From Amycolatopsis balhimycina FH 1894 (GTDB taxonomy: Bacteria > Actinomycetota > Actinomycetes > Mycobacteriales > Pseudonocardiaceae): a stretch of DNA of 64,000 nucleotides. Under the pieces are notes generated by a model that saw only the letters and a program-made list of their open reading frames with translations, was not told where the DNA came from and made no database searches. The translations under genes were made by a program, and so were the position numbers. The number at the start of each line of letters is the position of its first letter. Position 1 is the stretch's first letter. Positions 48,284 to 55,830 of this stretch are shown here, piece after piece. The stretch covers positions 4,784,868 through 4,848,867 of the forward strand of contig NZ_KB913037.1 of NCBI RefSeq assembly GCF_000384295.1, read 5' to 3'.

Positions 48284-49800
48284 ACCGGCTCGATGACGTC
48301 GCCGCCGCGCCGCACCACTCCCCGCGGCAGGCGGCGGCCGGCGAAGAAGTCACGGCAGGCGCGGTGCACGGCGAACATCAGCGGTACCCCGAGCACGATC
48401 GACACCACGCCGATCACCGCGACCCCGCCGATGCCGAACACCGTCGTCTCGCCCGCGTCCGGCCGCGCGTACTCGATCAGCGCGAACACCAGCACGGCCA
48501 GGAAGAAGACGCCGCCGGTGAACGGCAGCAGCCCCCGCAGGAGGAAGTTGCGCAGGCTCGCGAACAGCGTCCGGCGGAACACCCAGACGCAGGCCAGCGC
48601 GGTCATCGTGTACTCGATGGCGATGGTCAGCCCGACCGCGTCGACCGAGTCCGAAAGCACGTTGCCGCTCAGCAGCGCCAGCAGCACGTACACCGCCAGT
48701 GAGACGAGCCCGAACGCCCAGGTCGCCACCGAAGGCGTCCGGAACCGCGGGTGCACGCGCCCGAAGACACGCGGCAGCGCGCCGTGACTGGCCATCGACA
48801 ACGTCGTGCGCGCGGCCGGCATGATCGTCGCCTGGCTGGTGGCCGCGCCGCTGGTCAGCACCGACACGATCAGCAGCACGCCCAGGACCTTGCCGGTCGT
48901 CCCGTCGCCGAACACCGCGCCGCCCAAGCCGGCCAGGACGTCTTCGGCGTTCGCCTCGTTGCCCAAACCGATTCCCTCGGTTCCGGCCCCGGCGAAGGCC
49001 AGCGCGGCGACCGTGACGAGCAGGTAGTTCAGCACCAGCAGCACGGTCGAGAGCACCGCGGCGCGCCCGGGGGCGTGGCGCGGGTCGGCGGACTCCTCGT
49101 TGACCGACAGCGAGCTTTCCCAGCCCCAGTAGATGAACACGGCCAGCAGCACCGCCGACCCCGCCGTCCCGGCGCCGACCCCGCCGGGCCATAGCCAGTC
49201 GAGCCGGGGCACCGACGCCTGCGGCCCGGCCGTGCCGTCGAAGACGCGGACCAGCGCGACGACCGAGAAGAGCACGAGCACGGCGAGCTCCACCCCGAGC
49301 AGGATCCACTGCGCCCGCGCGGACACCTCGATCCCGCGATGGCACAGCCAGCACAGCGCCACTAGCCAGACGGCGCCGATCGCCGTCGTCACCCACCGGT
49401 TGCCCGCCGCTCCGGACGCGCCGAACAGCAGCAGCGTGTACCGGCCGGTCAGCGCGGACTGGCTGCTCATGACCAGCAGCTGGGCGACCGTGACGACCCA
49501 GCCGGTGAACCACCCGGCGTGCGGGCCGAACGCCCGCGCCGCCCAGGTGAAGTTGGTGCCGCAGTCGGGTTCCGCGGTGTTCAGCTCGCGGAAGGCGACG
49601 GCCACGAACAGCACGGGCACGAACGACAGCAGGACGAACGCCGCCGCCTTGAACCCGGTGCCCGCCAGCACGATCAGCCCCAGCGTGGCCGCGATCGAGT
49701 ACGCCGGCGCGGTCGACGACATCCCGATGACCATCGACGACACCATGCCCAGTGCGCCGTCGCGCAGCCCTTTCGCGGGAACGGCGGGAGCGAGCGCCAT
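48280..49800 (-). CDS. APC-superfamily amino acid permease
   Basis: 506 residues from the ATG at 49800 with AGGAGG upstream. About 12-14 membrane helices; GMVSSMVIGMSSTAPAYSIAA and WVVTVAQLLVMSSQSALTGRY are typical APC helix 1 and 3 segments, and the motif EPDCGTNFTWAARAFGP follows helix 2. The neighbouring divergent Lrp-type regulator suggests an amino acid or amine as substrate. It overlaps the monooxygenase stop by 4 bp. Confidence 0.9.
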   Translation of the reverse strand: MALAPAVPAKGLRDGALGMVSSMVIGMSSTAPAYSIAATLGLIVLAGTGFKAAAFVLLSFVPVLFVAVAFRELNTAEPDCGTNFTWAARAFGPHAGWFTGWVVTVAQLLVMSSQSALTGRYTLLLFGASGAAGNRWVTTAIGAVWLVALCWLCHRGIEVSARAQWILLGVELAVLVLFSVVALVRVFDGTAGPQASVPRLDWLWPGGVGAGTAGSAVLLAVFIYWGWESSLSVNEESADPRHAPGRAAVLSTVLLVLNYLLVTVAALAFAGAGTEGIGLGNEANAEDVLAGLGGAVFGDGTTGKVLGVLLIVSVLTSGAATSQATIMPAARTTLSMASHGALPRVFGRVHPRFRTPSVATWAFGLVSLAVYVLLALLSGNVLSDSVDAVGLTIAIEYTMTALACVWVFRRTLFASLRNFLLRGLLPFTGGVFFLAVLVFALIEYARPDAGETTVFGIGGVAVIGVVSIVLGVPLMFAVHRACRDFFAGRRLPRGVVRRGGDVIEPV

Positions 49801-50064
49801 GCGTTGGTCCTCCTGAGGTTGCTGAAGACGACAGAGCCGCCAGAAGGTACCCGGCGCGGGCCCGAACGTGCGTCCGGCTGTGCGCGGACGCACAAAACCG
49901 CCTCGGAAAGCCTTGTCTTTTTCGTCACCCGCCACCGATTCCTCGGCTGACGGCCGCGTGTACGCCGGATCGCGCGAAGCTGGCGCGGGGGTCTCGCTTT
50001 CTCGGCAGGTCTCGATACGCTGCGCACTTGACAAATCACATGCCGAAACACAGGGAGGGACGGC

Positions 50065-50541
50065 ATGGGTGACGAAACACGTGCGCGCGCGCTGGACAAT
50101 ACGGACAGATCGTTGATCGCTCTGCTGCAACAAGACGGCAGAGCCTCCTTCACCGCGCTTGCCAAAGCGGTCGGGCTTTCGGAGGGAGCGGTCCGCCAGC
50201 GCGTGCAGCGGCTGCTGCGCGACGACCTCATGCAGATCGTCGCGGTGACCGACCCCGCCAACGTCGACCTGACGCGGCAGGCCATGGTCGGGATCAGCGT
50301 CGACGGGGCTGATCCCCGGGACGTCGCGGACAAGCTGTCCGAGCTGCCGAACGTGCACTACGTGGTGCTGTGCGCCGGGCGCTACGACCTGCTCGCCGAG
50401 CTCGTCTGCCGGGACGACGACCACATGCTCGAGGTACTCGGCGAAGAGATCCGGAAGATCCCGGGCGTGTCCGGGACCGAGCTGTTCGTGTACCTGAAGC
50501 TGGCCAAGCAGAACTACTCCTGGGGCCGGCTCACGGCGTAG
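50065..50541 (+). CDS. Lrp/AsnC-family regulator
   Basis: 158 residues. HTH: LDNTDRSLIALLQQDGRASF followed by TALAKAVGLSEGAVRQRVQRLL; the RAM/AsnC ligand domain (about 75-150) has VMVGISVDGAD-like strands and HYVVLCAGRYDLLAELVCRD. Proteins of this type often control the divergent permease in response to its amino acid. The 264-bp gap to the permease gene leaves ample room for sites; no clear palindrome was found there. Confidence 0.9.
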   Translation: MGDETRARALDNTDRSLIALLQQDGRASFTALAKAVGLSEGAVRQRVQRLLRDDLMQIVAVTDPANVDLTRQAMVGISVDGADPRDVADKLSELPNVHYVVLCAGRYDLLAELVCRDDDHMLEVLGEEIRKIPGVSGTELFVYLKLAKQNYSWGRLTA

Positions 50542-50545
50542 GGGT

Positions 50546-50587
50546 CGTGAGTGAGAAACAGCGTTGGAACACTGTTTCTCACTCACG
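50546..50587. terminator. Long perfect hairpin between convergent genes
   Basis: CGTGAGTGAGAAACAG (50546-50561) pairs exactly with CTGTTTCTCACTCACG (50572-50587). It lies between the Lrp stop (50541) and the helicase stop (50593), the place of a bidirectional terminator. There is no U tract. The 16-bp perfect stem is longer than usual and may be a dispersed genomic repeat. Confidence 0.65.
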
Positions 50588-50592
50588 AGGCA

Positions 50593-52842
50593 CTACAGGA
50601 ATCGCCGATGCCCGGCCCGCGCGGGGGCCCCGGCTTCGGCGAGCCCGGTCAGCGCCGCCGGGAGCGGATCCCGGTGCAGCACCCCGAGGCGCTGCGTGGC
50701 GCGGGTGAGCGCGACGTACAGCTCGGCCGCGCCACGCGGGCCCGCGGCCAGGATCCGGGCCGGGTCGACGACCAGGACGGCGTCGAATTCCAGGCCCTTC
50801 GTCGCCGCGGGCGGGATCGTGCCTGGCACGCCAGGCGGGCCGATCACGACGCTGGTGCCTTCGCGGCCGGTCTCGTCGCGGACGAACTCGTCGACGGCGC
50901 CGGGCAGTTCGCCGTCCACGACTCGTCTGGACCACGGCCGGACGCCGCACGCCCGCACCGATTCCGGCGGCCGCACGTCCGGCGCGAACCGCGCGAGCAG
51001 GGCGCCGGCGACGGTCATGATCTCCGCCGGAGTGCGGTAGTTCACGGTCAGCTCCCGGTACTGCCAGCGGTCGCCGACGTACGGCGCCAGCACCGGGCCC
51101 CACGCCGTCGCCCCCGCGGCACTGCGGCGCTGGGCGAGGTCGCCGACGATCGTGAAGGAGCGGCTCGGGCACCGCAGCATCAGCGCCCGCCAGTCCATTT
51201 CGGACAGTTCCTGCGCCTCGTCGACGACGACGTGCCCGTACGTCCAGTCGCGGTCCGCGGCCGCGCGCTCGGCGAGGTCGCGGGTGTCGCGCTCGACGAA
51301 CCGTTCGGCCAGGTCCTCGGCGTGGAGCAGGTTCTCGGCGACCAGCATGACGTCTTCGTCCAGCTCCTCGCGGTCCAGCTTCATGACGTCCATGACGCCG
51401 GCTGCGTACTCGGCCTCCTCGTCCGCCAGACGTCGTGCGGCGGCGCGTTCGGCGGAGTCGTCCCGGCCGAGCAGGCCGGCCAGCTCGTCGAGCAACGGCA
51501 CGTCCGACACCGTCCAGGCCGAGCCGTCCGCGCGGAACAGGGTCGGGTCGGCACCGGCGGCTTCGAGGCGGCGCGGCGACATGTACAGCGGTGCCAGCAA
51601 CGTCTCCGGCGTCAGCTCCGGCCACAGCGCGCTGAGCGTGGCATCGAGCTCTTCGTGCTCACGCAGCTCGTCGAGGACGTCGTCGCGGAGATCGGCCCAC
51701 GCCCCGCGATCCTCCCTGGTCAGCCAGCCCTCGCCGATCTTCGCCACGGCCCGCTCGGCGACGAGCGCCAGGACGTGCTTGCGGAAGACCGCGCGTGCCT
51801 CGTTGTGCGGCAGGCCCGAGCGACACGCCTCGAGCCGGGCCTCGTCCGCCAGGCCGGCGTCGAGGTCCACGGTGACGTCCCCCAGCTCCACCGGCACGGG
51901 CTCATCGGGCACCCGCTGGCGGTCGGCGACCGCCGCGTTCAGCACGTCGAGGATCTTCAGCGAGCCCTTGAGCCGTGCCACCTCCGGCGAGTCCTCGGCG
52001 GTGACGCGCAGCCCGGGCACGAGGGCGCCGGTCGTCAGGAAGACGACGTCCGACTCGCCGAGCGACGGCAGCACGCGGCCGATGTGGTCGAGGAACAGCG
52101 GGCTCGGCCCGACCACGAGCACGCCGGTCCGCGACATCCGCTCGCGGTGGGTGTAGAGCAGGTACGCCACCCGGTGCAGCGCCACGGCGGTCTTGCCGGT
52201 ACCGGGCCCGCCCTCGACCACCAGCACGCCCGAGTGGCCGAGGCGGATGATCTCGTCCTGCTCGGCCTGGATCGTCGCGACGATGTCCCGCATGCCGTCG
52301 CCGCGGGGCGCGTTGACGGCCGCGAGCAGCGCCGCGTCCCCGCGTTCGCTGAGACATGCCTGGGGGGACGACCCCCCAGACCCCCCGATGTCGTCCAAGC
52401 CGGGACGCCCCAGAACCTCGTCGGTGAAATCGAGGACCCGGCGGCCCATCGTGTGGAACTGACGGCGGCGGCGCATGTTTTCCGGCGTCGCCGCGGTGGC
52501 GACGTAGAACGGCCGCGCCGCCGGCGCCCGCCAATCCAGCAGGAACGGTTCGTAGTCGTTTTCCGCGTCGAAGAGCCCGATCCGGCCGATGTAGCTGGTT
52601 TCGCCCGAAAGGGCGTCCAGCCGGCCGAAACAAAGCCCGTTGTCGGCGAAGTCCAGCCGGACCGCCTCCCGCGACCGGCACCGGACGTCGGTCTCCCGTT
52701 CCCCGGGCGTCAGACCGGTTTGCCCGAGTGCGCCGTGGTAGCGGGCCTGCGCCGCCGCGCGCTCGCGGTCGAGCCGCTCGTACAGCGCGGCGACGTAGGC
52801 CCGTTCTTCCCGCAATTCCTCGTCGTACCCCTGGTTTGACAA
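50593..52842 (-). CDS. HelD-like superfamily 1 helicase
   Basis: 749 residues from a TTG with GAGGGGAAC upstream; the N-terminal coiled coil YDEELREERAYVAALYERLD fits the RNA polymerase-binding arm of HelD. Walker A GGPGTGKTAVALHRVAYLL (about 211-229), motif II DEAQELSEMDWRALMLRC, motif III-like FTIVGDLAQ and VI-like ALTRATQRLGVLH are intact. Actinobacterial HelD proteins dislodge stalled or rifamycin-bound RNA polymerase (HelR type). A 13-residue Gly/Ser-rich insert (about 152-164, IGGSGGSSPQACL) comes from a small repeat. No rifamycin-associated element was found upstream. Confidence 0.87.
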   Translation of the reverse strand: MSNQGYDEELREERAYVAALYERLDRERAAAQARYHGALGQTGLTPGERETDVRCRSREAVRLDFADNGLCFGRLDALSGETSYIGRIGLFDAENDYEPFLLDWRAPAARPFYVATAATPENMRRRRQFHTMGRRVLDFTDEVLGRPGLDDIGGSGGSSPQACLSERGDAALLAAVNAPRGDGMRDIVATIQAEQDEIIRLGHSGVLVVEGGPGTGKTAVALHRVAYLLYTHRERMSRTGVLVVGPSPLFLDHIGRVLPSLGESDVVFLTTGALVPGLRVTAEDSPEVARLKGSLKILDVLNAAVADRQRVPDEPVPVELGDVTVDLDAGLADEARLEACRSGLPHNEARAVFRKHVLALVAERAVAKIGEGWLTREDRGAWADLRDDVLDELREHEELDATLSALWPELTPETLLAPLYMSPRRLEAAGADPTLFRADGSAWTVSDVPLLDELAGLLGRDDSAERAAARRLADEEAEYAAGVMDVMKLDREELDEDVMLVAENLLHAEDLAERFVERDTRDLAERAAADRDWTYGHVVVDEAQELSEMDWRALMLRCPSRSFTIVGDLAQRRSAAGATAWGPVLAPYVGDRWQYRELTVNYRTPAEIMTVAGALLARFAPDVRPPESVRACGVRPWSRRVVDGELPGAVDEFVRDETGREGTSVVIGPPGVPGTIPPAATKGLEFDAVLVVDPARILAAGPRGAAELYVALTRATQRLGVLHRDPLPAALTGLAEAGAPARAGHRRFL
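52351..52387. repeat. GC-rich hairpin repeat inside the helicase gene
   Basis: GAGACATGCC followed by the perfect hairpin TGGGGGG-ACGA-CCCCCCA (52361-52378) and CCCCCC. It keeps the helicase frame and adds about 13 Gly/Ser-rich residues. GACATGCC plus a G/C hairpin plus a C run also characterises the copy in the LEH remnant, so both may belong to one element family. Confidence 0.7.
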
Positions 52843-52943
52843 GTTCCCCTCACAGCGGTTAGACTCTTAACAGGTTCGGCGAGTTCTCCTGATATCTCTG
52901 GAGGGCGCGCCGATTTTTTATTGTCCACCCGCTGTCAAGGCCC

Positions 52944-54761
52944 TCAGCCCAGCATGAATTCACGCGGGTTCAGCGGCCGGTCGGCCACCCGCACGTCACC
53001 CAGCAGCCCCGCGAAACTGCGGTCGACCTTCCCGTCGTAGGACGAGGCACCGACCAGCCACGACCCGCCCGGATCGGCCAGCCCGACCGCCGGCGTGGCC
53101 GGGTTGCGGACCACCGGGCAGCCGTCGACGTACACCGTCGTGCGCCTGCCGTCGTTGACCACGGCGACGTGCCACCACTTCTCCACCGGCAGCTCGTGGC
53201 CCCAGTTCGTCGAGGTCCGGTCCTGGTTCAGCGGGTACACCGCCCACTGCAGCTCCCCACCGTCCGAAAGGGACAGTGTGGCGGCCGATTCCTTCGGGTC
53301 GTCCCCGGTCTTGCCGGCGGCCGCGCCGCTGCCCTGCCGGGCGAACAGCCCGCACCAGCCGTGGTGGCCGTCCTTGAAGTTCGCGGGCAGCCAGAAGAAC
53401 GCCTCGACGGTGTACCCGCGCTCGAACTTCAGGCGGTTCATCGGCGCCGCGTCGACGGTGCGCAGGTACGCGCCACGGCTCGGGTCGCGGCCGCCGTCGA
53501 ACCGCAGGCTCGCCCGCGACGGCTGCCGCGGCGAGAACGCGCTCGCGTACTTCAGCGCGTCGGGCCCGCTCCCGGGCGCGGTGACGCGGGTGAGGTCGTT
53601 GCCGCGCCCGGTCTGATCGCGCACGACGACGCCGTCCGGCACCGGCTTGCCGTCCTTCCCGCCCTCGAAGCGCCAGTAGGCGACCGTGCCCGGCACCAGG
53701 AGCTGCTTCGCCGGGCGTGCCGGCGGAACCGGCACCGGCGCGAAGCCGCCGAAGCGGTTGGCGAAGTCGATCTCCAGGCTGAAGTAGTCGGCCGTGCCGC
53801 TGCGCTCGACCTCGACCTGCTGCATTTCGGACAGGTGGTCCTGCGCGGCGAGCCACGGCGAGAACGTCCGGACGTCGATCACGCCGCGCGCCAGGTCGAA
53901 CTGGTAGAGCCGGATCATCGCGCTGCCGCCGTAGTAGCGGTCCTGGTAGTTGGCGATGTGGACGTGCACGTCGTGCCCGGCGGCGTTCTTCCGGACGGTG
54001 CGCCCGGTCGGCCAGTAGTGGCCGTTGAGCGTGAGGAAGATCTGGTCGTTGCCTTCGACGAGTTCCTTCCAGACGTGCTCGCCGAACGTCGAGAACTGCG
54101 CCTGGGCGTCGTCGTCGGCCCAGACCAGCTCGTGGATGGTGAGGATCGCGGGCAGTGTCGGGTGCTGCGCGAGGACCTGCTTCGCCCAGTTCAGGCCACC
54201 CGCCGAGGGCCGCCAGTCGAGGGCGAGCAGCAGCCACTCGCGGCCGCCGCCGCGGAAGACGTGGTAGCTGTTGTAGCCGTCCTTCGTGGCGCCCCGGAAC
54301 GTCGGGGAGTTGCGCTGGCGCTGCGGGCCGAACGCGTCGAGGTACGGCGACGGACCGCGCTGGTCGTCCTTCGAACCGTCGATGTCGTGGTTGCCGGCGA
54401 GGGTGCTGTAGGGGAAGCGGCAGCGGTCGAGCGCCTGGAACGACCGGCTGATGCGGGCGAACTCGTCCGCGCGGCCGTTCTGGGTGAGATCGCCGAGGTG
54501 GGCGAGGAAGACAACGTTGTCGTCCTCCTCTTCGAGGACGTACCGCAGCGAGGCGTCCAGCGGGGCCGCGTCACCGCGGTCCTCGTCGAACAGGTACTGC
54601 GTGTCCGGCATGACCACGAGCGTGAAGCGCGGATCTTCGGTGTCCGGGCGGTGCCGGCCAGTGGCTTGGGCGGCCGGCGCGCCGAGGACGTTCGGCAGGG
54701 TCGCCGCGGCGGCGACGGCCGGTGCGCCGAGGAGGAAGGTCCGGCGAGAAGTGTCAGTCAC
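52944..54761 (-). CDS. Tat-exported metallophosphoesterase with LamG-like domain
   Basis: 605 residues from the GTG at 54761, where the twin-arginine signal SRRTFLLGAPAVAAAATLPN begins; a longer frame upstream runs into promoter sequence. The calcineurin-type domain (about 45-300) has VVMPDTQYLFDED, FLAHLGDLTQNG, STLAGNHDID and the downstream ILTIHELVW and LTLNGHY His motifs. A concanavalin-like LamG domain (about 385-600) follows: VAYWRFEGGKDGKP, WWHVAVVNDGRRTTVYVDG. Probably a secreted phosphatase binding a polymer. Substrate unknown. Confidence 0.88.
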   Translation of the reverse strand: MTDTSRRTFLLGAPAVAAAATLPNVLGAPAAQATGRHRPDTEDPRFTLVVMPDTQYLFDEDRGDAAPLDASLRYVLEEEDDNVVFLAHLGDLTQNGRADEFARISRSFQALDRCRFPYSTLAGNHDIDGSKDDQRGPSPYLDAFGPQRQRNSPTFRGATKDGYNSYHVFRGGGREWLLLALDWRPSAGGLNWAKQVLAQHPTLPAILTIHELVWADDDAQAQFSTFGEHVWKELVEGNDQIFLTLNGHYWPTGRTVRKNAAGHDVHVHIANYQDRYYGGSAMIRLYQFDLARGVIDVRTFSPWLAAQDHLSEMQQVEVERSGTADYFSLEIDFANRFGGFAPVPVPPARPAKQLLVPGTVAYWRFEGGKDGKPVPDGVVVRDQTGRGNDLTRVTAPGSGPDALKYASAFSPRQPSRASLRFDGGRDPSRGAYLRTVDAAPMNRLKFERGYTVEAFFWLPANFKDGHHGWCGLFARQGSGAAAGKTGDDPKESAATLSLSDGGELQWAVYPLNQDRTSTNWGHELPVEKWWHVAVVNDGRRTTVYVDGCPVVRNPATPAVGLADPGGSWLVGASSYDGKVDRSFAGLLGDVRVADRPLNPREFMLG

Positions 54762-54840
54762 GGGCGGGAAGCTACGGGCGGCGTCCGACCACCCCGGCAA
54801 CTGCTGCCGAACACGGAATGAACAGCGGTACTGTGCCCGC

Positions 54841-54921
54841 ATGAGCGAGCTTGCGAGCGAATCATTCAACACTGCGCTTCCCGCTCAGGGCGCACCGAGC
54901 GTCAGCGAGGTGCCCGCATGA
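54841..54921 (+). CDS. 26-residue upstream reading frame coupled to the VOC gene
   Basis: Begins MSELASESFNTALPAQ and ends SVSEVPA, its TGA overlapping the ATG of the next gene (ATGA). The first bases ATGAGCGAGCTTGCGAGCGAA resemble a common actinomycete dispersed start sequence; a partial copy ATGAGCGAACGAA occurs at 37350. It may be a repeat-derived leader frame that feeds ribosomes to the VOC gene rather than a functional peptide. Confidence 0.45.
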   Translation: MSELASESFNTALPAQGAPSVSEVPA

Positions 54922-55310
54922 GCGGCCCGCGGGTGTTCCGGCTGATCCAGCCCGTCGACGACATCGAAGTCGCCGTCGCGTTCTACGCCGCCGTCTTCGG
55001 CGCCCCCGGCGAGCGGATCGCGGTGAACCGGCACTACTTCACCTGCGGCGGGGTGGTGCTCGCCTGCGTCGAAGCCCCGCTCGAACACCGCGAGCCGCGG
55101 CCGCGGAAGGACCCGCGGATCGTCTACCTCGCGGTCGACGACGTCGAGGAGACGTTCGAGCGGGTGCGCGCCGCCCGGCCGCGCTGGCTCGACGACGCCA
55201 TCGAGACCCAGTTCTGGGGCGAACGCTCCTTCTACGCGGACGACCCGTTCGGCAACCCGCTGTGCTTCGTCCAGGAGGACACGCTCTACTTGGGCGGGCC
55301 CGTCGGCTGA
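54918..55310 (+). CDS. VOC (glyoxalase-fold) protein
   Basis: 130 residues: FRLIQPVDDIEVAVAFYAAV starts the first unit and ERSFYADDPFGNPLCFVQED ends the second, the standard paired beta-alpha-beta layout. Some residues could bind metal (His near 39, Glu in the C-terminus) but this is not certain. Translation is coupled to the short frame before it. It overlaps the convergent DUF6328 gene by 25 bp. Confidence 0.85.
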   Translation: MSGPRVFRLIQPVDDIEVAVAFYAAVFGAPGERIAVNRHYFTCGGVVLACVEAPLEHREPRPRKDPRIVYLAVDDVEETFERVRAARPRWLDDAIETQFWGERSFYADDPFGNPLCFVQEDTLYLGGPVG

Positions 55311-55774
55311 GTGCCGTCGTCCGGGTGCAGCCGCATCGGCATGACGAACCAGAGGATCCCGAAGAGCAGCACGCACAGCACGCCTAGGACGACCATGGCG
55401 ATCCCGCCGTAGACCACCTTGGCGATCAGCGCGACCGTCGACGTGATCGCCAGGGCCAGGCAGACCAGCCCGACCAGCACTAGCCGGTTGCCGACGGTCA
55501 GGATCCGCTCCCGGCTGCCCGTGCGGAACAGCAGCCGGTGCCACGCCGCGGGCGCGGTCAGCAGCGCCGTGGCCGCCACCGCGAGCGCCACCGCGGACAG
55601 GTGCAGCGACTTCTCGAACCCGCTGGCGTCGTGGAACCGGTCGGTGAACACGACGGACAGCAGGAAACCGAAGAGGATCTGCACCCCCGCCTGGGCGACA
55701 CGCAGCTCTTGCAGCAGCTCGCCGATGTTGCGGGTGAGCTGCTCGTTACGGGTTTCGCCGGTGTGTTCGGGCAC
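55286..55774 (-). CDS. DUF6328-family four-TM membrane protein
   Basis: 162 residues from the GTG at 55774. The N-terminal motif QLTRNIGELLQELRVAQAGV followed by QILFGFLLSVVFTDRF is characteristic of this actinobacterial family. Four helices follow (about 40-58, 70-90, 105-127, 130-150). Function unknown. Confidence 0.8.
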   Translation of the reverse strand: MPEHTGETRNEQLTRNIGELLQELRVAQAGVQILFGFLLSVVFTDRFHDASGFEKSLHLSAVALAVAATALLTAPAAWHRLLFRTGSRERILTVGNRLVLVGLVCLALAITSTVALIAKVVYGGIAMVVLGVLCVLLFGILWFVMPMRLHPDDGTQPTGPPK

Positions 55775-55830
55775 GAAATCACCATAACCGGGCGCGGGAT
55801 CGTCCACCCGCCGGGAAATCGTGGCCCGCG

